Assembly (NCBI GenBank): GCA_023382755.1
Contig: JAHDWR010000006.1
Span: 1 to 38,107, forward strand
Source of the DNA: Dehalococcoidia bacterium
GTDB taxonomy: Bacteria > Chloroflexota > Dehalococcoidia > Tepidiformales > Tepidiformaceae
DNA length: 38,107 nucleotides
Direction: 5' to 3'
The position numbers and the translations under genes are program-made. The stretch's first letter is position 1. Every line of letters begins with the position of its first letter. This document shows, in pieces, positions 30,487 through 37,454 of the stretch. The notes beneath the pieces are model-generated. The model had not been told where the DNA came from. It worked only from the letters and a program-made list of their open reading frames with translations, and ran no database searches.

Positions 30487-30858
30487 ATGAAACGTTTTCA
30501 GGACTACAAGGTATTCCGGGACTCTCACAGCCTGAACCTCCGTGTCTACGACGCGACCGGCAGGTTTCCGCGGCATGAGCTGTTCGGGCTTACTTCCCAG
30601 ATGCGACGGGCCGCGAGCTCCATCCCCATGAATATCGCAGAAGGTTCTGTGAAGTCCGAACGTGAGTTCAGGCAGTCTCTTCGTATCGGGCTTGGCTCCG
30701 CTGCCGAGCTTGAATATCAGTTACTGATGGCCAGAGACCTCGGGTACATGGATGAGTCCGAACACTCTGACTTGTCCGGCGCGGTGATTGAGATACGCAA
30801 GATGCTCACAGCCTTCATTCGAACCATCGACCGCGCCATCGAGTCGGCTGGGGACTAA
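30487..30858 (+). CDS. Four-helix-bundle protein (S23 / 23S rRNA intervening-sequence protein family)
   Basis: A 123-residue all-helical protein of the PF05635 type, the family named after open reading frames inside 23S rRNA intervening sequences and related in fold to the Avd protein of diversity-generating retroelements. Typical landmarks are FQDYKVFRDSHSLNLRVYDA, FGLTSQMRRAASSIPMNIAEG (residues about 37-57), FRQSLRIGLGSAAELEYQL and a C-terminal RKMLTAFIRTI helix. The stop codon lies in the right heptamer array. It has only a weak AAAGAG ribosome site. Its lower GC content and its position splitting pheS from pheT mark it as an insertion. Function of the free-standing members is unknown. 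Confidence 0.9.
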   Translation: MKRFQDYKVFRDSHSLNLRVYDATGRFPRHELFGLTSQMRRAASSIPMNIAEGSVKSEREFRQSLRIGLGSAAELEYQLLMARDLGYMDESEHSDLSGAVIEIRKMLTAFIRTIDRAIESAGD

Positions 30859-30873
30859 TGACTAATGACTAAC
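30853..30873 (-). repeat. Right array of 7-bp repeats, inverted relative to the left array
   Basis: Three heptamers GACTAAT, GACTAAT, GACTAAC on the plus strand, which read GTTAGTC, ATTAGTC, ATTAGTC on the minus strand and so match the left array unit. The first contains the TAA stop of the four-helix-bundle gene. Confidence 0.8.
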
Positions 30874-30890
30874 GACAGGCTGGAGGCACC

Positions 30891-33311
30891 ATGAAACTCT
30901 CCCTCAACTGGCTCCGCGAATTCGTCGACGTCGATCTGCCCGTGCCCGAACTCGCCCGCCTGCTCATCGACGCCACCGCCGAGGTCGAAAGCTGGGAGAC
31001 CATCGGCGCCCAGTGGGAGCCGGACAAGGTACGCGTCGCTCGCGTACTCTCCGTCGAACCGCACCCCAACGCCGACCGGCTCCGCCTGGTCACGGTCGAC
31101 GCGGGAAGCGGCCTCCAACAGGTCGTTTGCGGCGCCCCGAACGTTGCTTCCGGCCAGAAGGTCGCCTTCGCCACCGAGGGCGCACGTCTTCGCGACGGCC
31201 ACACCGGTGAGCCGGCAGTCCTGAAGCTCCGGCCGATCCGCGGCGTCGAGTCCGCCGGCATGGTCCTCAGCGAAAAGGAACTCGGCCTCAGCGATGAGCA
31301 CGAGGGCATCCTCGTCCTCCCGGACGACGCACCCGTCGGCCGCCCCCTTGTCGAAGTGCTTGGCGACGTCGTTTTCGACATTTCCACATGGGCGAACCGC
31401 GCCGACCTGCTCGGCGTGCTCGGTTTCGGCCGCGAGACTGCCGCCCTCACCGGCAAGGTGCTCCGCGAGCCCGATCGCACCTACTCCGAGTCCACCCGCA
31501 ACACCGAAGATCTGGTATCGGTCACCATCGAAGCGCCCGACCTCTGCCGCCGCTTCACCGCCTCGGTCATCGAAGGGGTCACCATCGGTCCCTCGCCACG
31601 ATGGATGCAGGAGCGCCTGCAAAAGGCGGGCATGCGGCCCATCAACAACGTCGTCGACATTACGAACTACGTCATGCTCGAGACTGGCCAGCCGCTCCAC
31701 GCCTTCGACTACGACCTCGTTCGCGGCAAGCAGATCGTCGCCCGGCGGGCTGTGCCCGGCGAAAAGCTCGTCACCCTCGATGGCGTCGAGCGCGAGTTCG
31801 ACGGCGAAATGCTCCTGATTTGCGATGGCGGCGGCCCGGTTGGCATCGCCGGCATCATGGGCGGCGGCAACAGCGAAGTGAGCGACTCCACGAAGAACGT
31901 CCTCCTGGAAGTCGCCAACTTCCGCCCCGGGTCGATCCGCCGCACATCCACCCGCCTCAAGCTGCGCACCGAGGCCTCGCTACGGTTCGAAAAGGGCATT
32001 GGCCCGGAGATGGCCGAGTACGCCCAGCGCCGCGCGCTCCACCTCTTCGAGCAGCTCACCGGCGGAAAGGTCGCCACCGGCCTGGTCGATGTCTACCCCG
32101 GCAAACAACCGCGCCGCACGATCCTCGTCGAGGCCGACCGCATCGCCCGCGTCCTGGGCATCGAAGTCCCGGTCGAAGATGTCCGCCGCATCCTCACGGA
32201 CCTCGGCTTCGTCTGCCATTTCACGCCGCCCGGCCGCTACAGCGTCCAGCCCCCGGACTGGCGCCCCGACGTGGAAATCGCCGATGACGTGATCGAGGAC
32301 ATCGGCCGCATCCACGGCTACGACAAGCTCCCCGCGACCATGCTCCGCGGGATGCTGCCAGAACCCGAGCCGAACCCGCTCATGGACTTGCGCGAGGACG
32401 TGCGCGACCTCGCCGTCGCCGCCGGCTTCCAGGAAGTCATCACCTACACGCTCACCGAGAAGGCGAAAATCGAGCGCGTCGTTTCCCCGTCCGACGTGGT
32501 CCGCACGAACCCGCTCGATGTGGTGAACCCGGTCGCCGCTCAGCACTCGTACCTGCGGACGACGCTCCGTGCTTCGGTGCTCGATACCTACGCCGCAAAC
32601 CGTCGCCACGCGGAAACCGGGCTGCGGCTCTTCGAAATCGGTTTCGAATACCTCCCCACCGAGGCGGATCTTCCCCACGAGCGGCCCGTGCTCTGTGCCA
32701 TCCTTGGTGGCCCGCGCGAGACCCGCTGGGGTCGCCCCGGTCCCGAGCGCCTCGACTTCTTCGACGCGAAGGGCGCCGTGGAGGCGATCTTCGACCACCT
32801 GGGTATTGGTGTGACCTTTGCCCCTCGCGTGGAATTCGGCCTGCTCGAAGGGCACACCGCCGAAGTCCGCGCGGGCAGGGAGACGCTCGGCCTGGTCGCC
32901 CAGGTCCACCCGGAGACCGCGGCCGCCTTCGACATCGATGAGCCCGTCTTTGTGGTCGAACTCTGGCTCGAAGACATGGCCCGCCACCTGCCCGAGCGCC
33001 CGGAGTACTTCCCACCCTCGAAGTTCCCCGAGGTGCGCCAGGACCTGGCCCTGATCCTCGATGGCGCGCTGCCCGCCGGCCGTGTCCTCGAAATCGTCCG
33101 CTCCCACCGCAGCAGCGGTGTCCGGATCCGGGCCGACGTATTCGATGAGTACCGGGGGCCGGGTGTCCCCGAGGGAAAGAAGTCGCTCGCCCTCCGCCTT
33201 CGCTTCCAGGCCGAAGACCGGACGCTGACGGATAGCGATGTGGCGAAGATCCAGCAGGGGCTGGTGGTACGCCTTGGCAAGGAGATCGGCGCGGTGGTGC
33301 GCGGCGGCTAA
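30891..33311 (+). CDS. pheT: Phenylalanyl-tRNA synthetase beta subunit
   Basis: An 806-residue PheT with the full domain set: N-terminal domain MKLSLNWLREFVDVDLP, OB-fold tRNA-binding domain (about 40-150, VEPHPNADRLRLVTVD), B3/B4 editing domain (about 205-370, RPINNVVDITNYVMLETGQP), B5 domain (about 405-480), the catalytic-like core (DVRDLAVAAGFQEVITYTL) and the C-terminal ferredoxin-fold anticodon-binding domain (about 714-806, FPEVRQDLALILDG). GGAGG at 30882-30886 precedes the ATG. The normal pheS-pheT adjacency is interrupted by the four-helix-bundle cassette, so cotranscription should still occur but direct translational coupling is lost. It ends 11 bases from the stop of the opposing gene. 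Confidence 0.97.
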   Translation: MKLSLNWLREFVDVDLPVPELARLLIDATAEVESWETIGAQWEPDKVRVARVLSVEPHPNADRLRLVTVDAGSGLQQVVCGAPNVASGQKVAFATEGARLRDGHTGEPAVLKLRPIRGVESAGMVLSEKELGLSDEHEGILVLPDDAPVGRPLVEVLGDVVFDISTWANRADLLGVLGFGRETAALTGKVLREPDRTYSESTRNTEDLVSVTIEAPDLCRRFTASVIEGVTIGPSPRWMQERLQKAGMRPINNVVDITNYVMLETGQPLHAFDYDLVRGKQIVARRAVPGEKLVTLDGVEREFDGEMLLICDGGGPVGIAGIMGGGNSEVSDSTKNVLLEVANFRPGSIRRTSTRLKLRTEASLRFEKGIGPEMAEYAQRRALHLFEQLTGGKVATGLVDVYPGKQPRRTILVEADRIARVLGIEVPVEDVRRILTDLGFVCHFTPPGRYSVQPPDWRPDVEIADDVIEDIGRIHGYDKLPATMLRGMLPEPEPNPLMDLREDVRDLAVAAGFQEVITYTLTEKAKIERVVSPSDVVRTNPLDVVNPVAAQHSYLRTTLRASVLDTYAANRRHAETGLRLFEIGFEYLPTEADLPHERPVLCAILGGPRETRWGRPGPERLDFFDAKGAVEAIFDHLGIGVTFAPRVEFGLLEGHTAEVRAGRETLGLVAQVHPETAAAFDIDEPVFVVELWLEDMARHLPERPEYFPPSKFPEVRQDLALILDGALPAGRVLEIVRSHRSSGVRIRADVFDEYRGPGVPEGKKSLALRLRFQAEDRTLTDSDVAKIQQGLVVRLGKEIGAVVRGG

Positions 33312-33322
33312 CCCGGCCTGGA

Positions 33323-34402
33323 CTACGCCCGCTCTTCGGCCTGCGGGTGACGTCCGCGCAGGCTCAGTACCCGGGCGGAATTCCACATCGATGTCCCGTA
33401 TCCCAGCACCAGGATCAGGAAGACCGCGAAGATCAGCACACCCGCACCAACCACCGCCGAACCGAAGCTCTTGTACCACGCGTGCGCCAACAGAGCGGCA
33501 ACGCAAAACACCGCGGTGAGCACGTACGTCGCCAGCGTTACCTGCAACGGCGCCAGGCCCAATATTCGCTCGATCCTGTCGTGAAAGTGGTCGTGGTCGG
33601 CCTTCATCGGATGCTTCCCATCGAGGAAGCGCCGGAGGAAGGCGACACCGGTGTCGAGCACTGGCAGCCCAAGTGCGACCAGCGGTATGTAGAGCGGCAC
33701 GCGCCCCGTCGAGTCCAGCGCTCCGCCAACGCTGAGCCCGGCGATCGCGAACCCCAGCAGGTACGCTCCAGAGTCCCCCAGGAACCGGCTCGCACGGGTC
33801 AAATTGAACGGAAGGAACCCGAGTGAGGCGCCCGCCAGCGCGGCGAAGAGCATCGCGATCAGGTCATGGCCGAGGTCCCAGGCAACGTACGACATCGTCC
33901 CGGCCACCAGGGCGCCCGCACCGGCCGCCACCCCGTCTCGCCCGTCGATCAGGTTGATCGCGTTCGTCACCAGCACAATCCAGAGCACGGTGACGACCGG
34001 GTCGAGCAGCCCCAGTTCGACCGTCCCGCCCCCGGGGAGCGTCATCTCTCCCACGTGGAACCCGCTGATGTAGAGCACCACCGCCGCGCCTATGTGCGTG
34101 CCCATCTTGATCCGCCAATCGACATCGCGGAAGTCGTCCCGCGCCCCGACGGCGCACACAGCCGCCCCCGTGCCGGCCAGGGCGAGGAATGCACCGAAAT
34201 CGTCGCTGATGAAGTCGCGCGCCTGGCCGGAGAACAGGGCCATGACGAACGGGGCGGCCACGAACGCCGCAAGGATACTCAGGCCGCCGATCTTCGGGAT
34301 GAGCTCACCGCGTCGCCCGGCCTTCGTCGGCAGCCGCAGGAGCGCCGTCAGCGGAAATGCGACGATGAAGGCCACCACTGCTGTCCCGAGTTCGAGGCCC
34401 AA
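33323..34402 (-). CDS. WecA/TagO-type polyprenyl-phosphate sugar-1-phosphate transferase
   Basis: A 359-residue integral membrane enzyme of the MraY/WecA/TagO family, which attaches a GlcNAc-1-phosphate-type group to undecaprenyl phosphate and so starts a cell-surface glycan. About ten or eleven membrane spans are visible. Family motifs are PKIGGLSIL, GARDDFRDVDWRIK (D89-D90), NAINLIDGRDG (147-157, with arginine where leucine is usual), FLGDSGAYLLGF and the histidine motif ADHDHFHDR. The start is uncertain: TTG 34402 follows AGGG and suits a -10 box TACGAT at 34438-34443; TTG 34435 would add 11 residues. It may supply the lipid-linked primer for the glycosyltransferases encoded earlier in the window. 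Confidence 0.9.
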   Translation of the reverse strand: MGLELGTAVVAFIVAFPLTALLRLPTKAGRRGELIPKIGGLSILAAFVAAPFVMALFSGQARDFISDDFGAFLALAGTGAAVCAVGARDDFRDVDWRIKMGTHIGAAVVLYISGFHVGEMTLPGGGTVELGLLDPVVTVLWIVLVTNAINLIDGRDGVAAGAGALVAGTMSYVAWDLGHDLIAMLFAALAGASLGFLPFNLTRASRFLGDSGAYLLGFAIAGLSVGGALDSTGRVPLYIPLVALGLPVLDTGVAFLRRFLDGKHPMKADHDHFHDRIERILGLAPLQVTLATYVLTAVFCVAALLAHAWYKSFGSAVVGAGVLIFAVFLILVLGYGTSMWNSARVLSLRGRHPQAEERA

Positions 34403-34437
34403 GGAGTGCGCCCTGCGGCAATTGCGCCGTGGCAAGC

Positions 34438-34443
34438 ATCGTA
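34438..34443 (-). promoter_or_regulatory. Candidate -10 box for the WecA/TagO-like gene
   Basis: TACGAT on the minus strand. A transcript beginning about seven bases further on would carry a leader of about 28 bases to the TTG at 34402. Confidence 0.3.
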
Positions 34444-34462
34444 CGCGCTTTGCCGCCCCCGG

Positions 34463-35161
34463 TCAGCCCGATGCCGCCAGCTTCCCGCGGACGCTCAACT
34501 CGCCGTCGTGCATCTCGATAATCCGGTCGGCCAGTTCTGCCATCGCCATGTCGTGCGTGACCATGAGACCCAGCTTGCCCCGGCCCTTCACTTCATGGAT
34601 CAGCGACTCCACCACTTGGCGGCCACGGGCCGAGTCCAGGCTGGCCGTCGGCTCGTCCACGAGCACCAGTTCAGGGTCGTTCATCAGTGCCCGTCCGATG
34701 GCCACCCGCTGGCGCTCGCCGCCGCTCAGCTCCGTGGCGACGGCATTCGCCCGCTTCGTCAGGCCGAGTTCCTCCAGCAATTGATCGGCGCGCTGGCGCG
34801 CAGCCCGGCTGTTCGCCCCGGTGATCCGGCTCATGACCAGCAGATTCTCCCGGGCCGTGAGGAATGGCAGCAGGTTGTTCGCCTGGAACACGTACCCCAC
34901 CGACTCTCGCCGGTATGCGGCCTGCTGGCCCCGGTTCAACCCCGCGATGTCCTTGCCGTTGACTTCTATCGCACCCGAAGTCGGCGTGAGGAGCCCTCCC
35001 ACCATCGCCAGCAGCGTCGTCTTCCCCGATCCGCTGGGGCCGACCACCGCCACGAATTCGCCAGGCTCCGTCGAAAAGCTGGCATGTTTGACCGCCAGCA
35101 CGGCCCGCTCGCCGTGCCCGTAGGTCTTCGAAAGGTCGCGGACACTCAGCGTGACGCTCAT
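34463..35161 (-). CDS. ABC transporter ATP-binding protein (MacB/LolD/DevA group)
   Basis: A 232-residue ATPase. Walker A is GPSGSGKT (41-48), the Q loop lies in VFQANNLLPFLT, the signature is LSGGERQR, Walker B LVLVDEP and the switch histidine LMVTHDMAMA. The pattern YRRESVGYVFQANNLLP places it in the MacB/LolD/DevA group that pairs with FtsX-like permeases and works on lipids, lipoproteins or peptides from the membrane side. AAGGAG precedes ATG 35161 by six bases and the permease stop is only nine bases upstream. It is the last gene of a TetR-permease-ATPase operon, so it is probably under local repression. Confidence 0.93.
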   Translation of the reverse strand: MSVTLSVRDLSKTYGHGERAVLAVKHASFSTEPGEFVAVVGPSGSGKTTLLAMVGGLLTPTSGAIEVNGKDIAGLNRGQQAAYRRESVGYVFQANNLLPFLTARENLLVMSRITGANSRAARQRADQLLEELGLTKRANAVATELSGGERQRVAIGRALMNDPELVLVDEPTASLDSARGRQVVESLIHEVKGRGKLGLMVTHDMAMAELADRIIEMHDGELSVRGKLAASG

Positions 35162-35170
35162 GGGTGCTCC

Positions 35171-36274
35171 TTACTGCTGCTGGCCAAGCGCGATGATGGG
35201 GTCAACCTTCGCGACTTGCCTGCCCGAGAACATGGCGCCCACCAGTGCCATCAGCACCAGCAACACCGATGTCGTGAGGAACGTCCCGTTGGTGAAGGCG
35301 ATCGGCACCGGGTTCGGTGCCTGCTGGATCAGCCGGTTCGTCAGCCATGTCAACGGGATCGCCACCGCCACCCCAACCACGCTGATGCACAGGACCTGGA
35401 CCATCACCTGCCGGAACAGGAAGAACGAACTCGCGCCCACCGCCTTCAGCATGCCGATCTGTCCGATCTTCTGCAGTGTCAGTACGTAGAAAAACACGCC
35501 GATGACCAGCCCCCCGATCAGGTAGCCAAACGCGCGCAGCGCCTGGACCGTCGACTGTTGCCCCGAGACGCCCTCGATGTTCGCGAACGCCGTCGACTTG
35601 GAGACGGCCTCCCAGCCATCCCCGCTCTTTCCCGCCAGGCCATCGCCCTTGAGCAGCATGATCGAGGCGACCGGCGTCTGCCCGTCCGTCGTCCCGTATT
35701 TCAGCTCCCGCCAGGTGCTCCGCAGGAGGTACACCGAGGGCTGGAAGAAGAACGCCCCTTCGCCGGTTGCGCCGACGATGCGGAAGTCCCGCTCCACCAG
35801 CCGGACGGAAATGGTCACCGTGTCCCCCACTTCCAGGCCCGAGTAGCGCAGGAAGCTCCGGTCTACCAGGAGCCCGTCGGTGTCGGCCACCGTCAGAGCT
35901 TCGCCGTCGACGACTTTCGGTTCAGCGATGCTTCCGGGGTCGAACCCCAGGAAAGCCGCGGATTCGACCTCGCCATCTTCCTTACGGTAGTTGGCGGCCA
36001 TGTAGCCGAGCGGGGCAGCTACCTCCGCGCCCGATTCGCCCGTGATCCGGTCGACCTGCTCCTGGCTCAGTTCCGAGCGGATCACGCTCAGGCCCGCCCG
36101 GCCCGAATATGCAACCGCGTCGGCATCGAAGTTGCGCAGGGCGCTCCCCGCCTGTTCGTTCAGGCCCACACCCAGCCCGTTGATCATCAATACCAGGTAG
36201 CTGATGAGCGTGACGATGAGCGCAATCAGCGCGAACTGGAACTTGCGGCGGCGGATCTCCAGCAAACCGATCAT
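35171..36274 (-). CDS. FtsX/MacB-like ABC transporter permease (DevC-type)
   Basis: A 367-residue permease with one N-terminal membrane span (about 14-36), an extracytoplasmic domain of about 200 residues, and three C-terminal spans (about 250-270, 296-318 and 330-352), the MacB/FtsX/DevC layout. LQKIGQIGMLKAVGASSFFLFRQ is the coupling segment before the middle spans, and the chain ends VDPIIALGQQQ as these permeases do. The extracytoplasmic domain has ATGEGAFFFQPSVYLL and related strands. The start ATG overlaps the TetR stop (ATGA), giving tight coupling. Such pairs export glycolipids, peptides or drugs, or regulate envelope enzymes; no periplasmic adaptor is encoded here. Confidence 0.9.
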   Translation of the reverse strand: MIGLLEIRRRKFQFALIALIVTLISYLVLMINGLGVGLNEQAGSALRNFDADAVAYSGRAGLSVIRSELSQEQVDRITGESGAEVAAPLGYMAANYRKEDGEVESAAFLGFDPGSIAEPKVVDGEALTVADTDGLLVDRSFLRYSGLEVGDTVTISVRLVERDFRIVGATGEGAFFFQPSVYLLRSTWRELKYGTTDGQTPVASIMLLKGDGLAGKSGDGWEAVSKSTAFANIEGVSGQQSTVQALRAFGYLIGGLVIGVFFYVLTLQKIGQIGMLKAVGASSFFLFRQVMVQVLCISVVGVAVAIPLTWLTNRLIQQAPNPVPIAFTNGTFLTTSVLLVLMALVGAMFSGRQVAKVDPIIALGQQQ

Positions 36275-36888
36275 CGTTCGCCTCCCTGCCCCCCAACCGG
36301 GGCCAGGCCCTCGATCAGGATCTTCAAGTACATCGCAACCGACTCCTCGGGCCCGAGCGGGAACCGCTCGGGCATCATCTCGCAGAGCATCCCGTGCGCG
36401 AAGATGGTCGCGATGAGCGCCTGCGCCGCCACCACCGGGTCCACATCCGGGCGGATGAGCCCCCGCTGCCGGGCCGCGGCCAGGTAGCGCTCCACTTCAT
36501 CCGAGACGTAACGGCTGGTACCGGTCAGCCGGTCGTCCAGGGCCGGGTGATGGCCCCACTCGCCCATGCTCGTGCGGACCGCCTGGTTGGCTGTGACGAA
36601 ACCGAACAGCGTGGCTCTCAGGAACCCCGCAAGCTCGCCCCTGATGTCATCCGGCGTCTCTGGCAGGGGCGTCCCCCGCAGCATCGCGATCGAAGCTGCC
36701 ACCTGGCGGTCTACTGCCGCCGCCAGCAGTTCTTCCTTGCTCGCGAAATGCCGGAACAGGGTCACCTCGTTCACCCCCGCCCGCGCCGCAATCTTCCGCG
36801 TTGTCGCCCCGCGAAAACCCTCCTCCGCGAACACCGCGCTCGCGGCGGAGAGGAGCCTGTCGTGCACGCTGTCCACGTCATCCAGCAT
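36271..36888 (-). CDS. TetR family transcriptional regulator
   Basis: A 205-residue one-component regulator. The N-terminal helix-turn-helix is complete: DRLLSAASAVFAEEGFRGATTRKIAARAGVNEVTLFRHFASKEELL (about 9-54), with the TetR-typical T-x-R-x-I-A-x-x-A-G-V. The remaining all-helical part is the ligand pocket and dimer interface. ATG 36888 follows shortly after an inverted repeat that may be its operator. Its stop overlaps the permease start, so repressor, permease and ATPase form one transcript and the exporter is probably self-regulated by an unknown inducer. Confidence 0.93.
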   Translation of the reverse strand: MLDDVDSVHDRLLSAASAVFAEEGFRGATTRKIAARAGVNEVTLFRHFASKEELLAAAVDRQVAASIAMLRGTPLPETPDDIRGELAGFLRATLFGFVTANQAVRTSMGEWGHHPALDDRLTGTSRYVSDEVERYLAAARQRGLIRPDVDPVVAAQALIATIFAHGMLCEMMPERFPLGPEESVAMYLKILIEGLAPVGGQGGER

Positions 36889-36892
36889 ACCA

Positions 36893-36910
36893 TGCAAGTG
36901 CTTGCTTGCA
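36893..36910. promoter_or_regulatory. Inverted repeat, candidate TetR operator
   Basis: TGCAAG and CTTGCA flank a six-base centre TGCTTG; the overlapping GCAAG-TG-CTTGC is also symmetric. It lies four bases upstream of the TetR start codon and between the two divergent genes, the usual place for a TetR autoregulatory site. Confidence 0.5.
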
Positions 36911-36933
36911 ATGACGCGGCAGCCGTCCCCCGG

Positions 36934-36939
36934 TACCAT
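36934..36939 (+). promoter_or_regulatory. Candidate -10 box of a leaderless transcript
   Basis: TACCAT ends eight bases before the GTG at 36948, which has no clear ribosome site. Confidence 0.35.
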
Positions 36940-36947
36940 CGACGCGA

Positions 36948-37454
36948 GTGCTCGAAGACCCCTCAGTCCAGCTCCGCACCGGCCATGATGTCCCCAGGGC
37001 AAGCCTTGTGCTTGCCGCCGGCGAGGCCCACAACCCCCGCACCGAAGTCTGGATGGGTGGCGCGCGCAGCCACATCGGCGAACACGTCAGCGAAACCCTG
37101 GTCAGCGCCTCGTGGCTCGTCGATTGCGCTGGCGACATGCCACCCGCCCACCGCACCGCCGCCGGGCTCTGGGTTGCCTGCGTCTTCGCCGACCACGATG
37201 GCCCCCTTCCCCCGTCGCTCCGCCTGGACGATGTCGTTTCGGATGCGGCCCGCGCCGCCCGTGGCGAACACCCGCACGCGCCACAGCGCATCTACGTCAT
37301 GTGTACCCACGGCATGAACCGCAGCGGGCTCGTGACCGGGCTCATCCTCCGCTCCCTCGGCGTCGATGGCCCCGGCGCGGTCGAGCGCATCCGCCTCGCC
37401 CGGCCCGGAGCGCTCTCGAACCTCCACTTCCGCGACATGCTCCTCTATTCCTGA
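36948..37454 (+). CDS. CX5R dual-specificity-type phosphatase
   Basis: A 168-residue phosphatase of the cysteine-dependent PTP/DSP fold. The active-site loop is [17 protein letters not shown], with nucleophile C119 and phosphate-binding R125 followed by S126. A general acid could be an aspartate in [10 protein letters not shown] (about 79-88), where DSPs have their acid loop. The loop CTHGxNR(S/T)G is closest, to my knowledge, to the RNA 5'-triphosphatase domain of capping enzymes and to DUSP11/PIR1, rather than to ordinary HCxAGxxRS protein phosphatases. The GTG start lacks a ribosome site. It diverges from the TetR gene and its last ten bases overlap the end of trmD. Confidence 0.8.
   Translation: MLEDPSVQLRTGHDVPRASLVLAAGEAHNPRTEVWMGGARSHIGEHVSETLVSASWLVDCAGDMPPAHRTAAGLWVACVFADHDGPLPPSLRLDDVVSDAARAARGEHPHAPQRIYVMCTHGMNRSGLVTGLILRSLGVDGPGAVERIRLARPGALSNLHFRDMLLYS

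Larger units (their letters stand above)
30435..30873 (+). mobile_element. Candidate cassette: four-helix-bundle gene between inverted heptamer arrays
   Basis: A 439-bp unit inserted between pheS and pheT: left heptamer array, a 123-codon four-helix-bundle gene, and a right array that is the inverted version of the left (shared core GTCGTTAGTC). By hand count the gene is about 56% G+C against about 65-70% in the flanking synthetase genes. The right array supplies the gene's stop codon, and the pheT ribosome site lies just outside. No target duplication is evident and no transposase is encoded, so mobility would depend on something else. This reading is an inference. Confidence 0.4.

Noticed and set aside
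30435-30873. A CRISPR array or simple microsatellite at the heptamer repeats
   Set aside because: Three 7-bp units without spacers on each side of a gene, in inverted orientation, do not fit either description.
33866-36487. A plus-strand open frame of 873 codons antisense to the WecA-like gene and ABC operon
   Set aside because: It is rich in Arg, His, Pro and Gly with no recognisable motif and lies opposite three well-supported genes. Long antisense open frames are expected in high-GC DNA.
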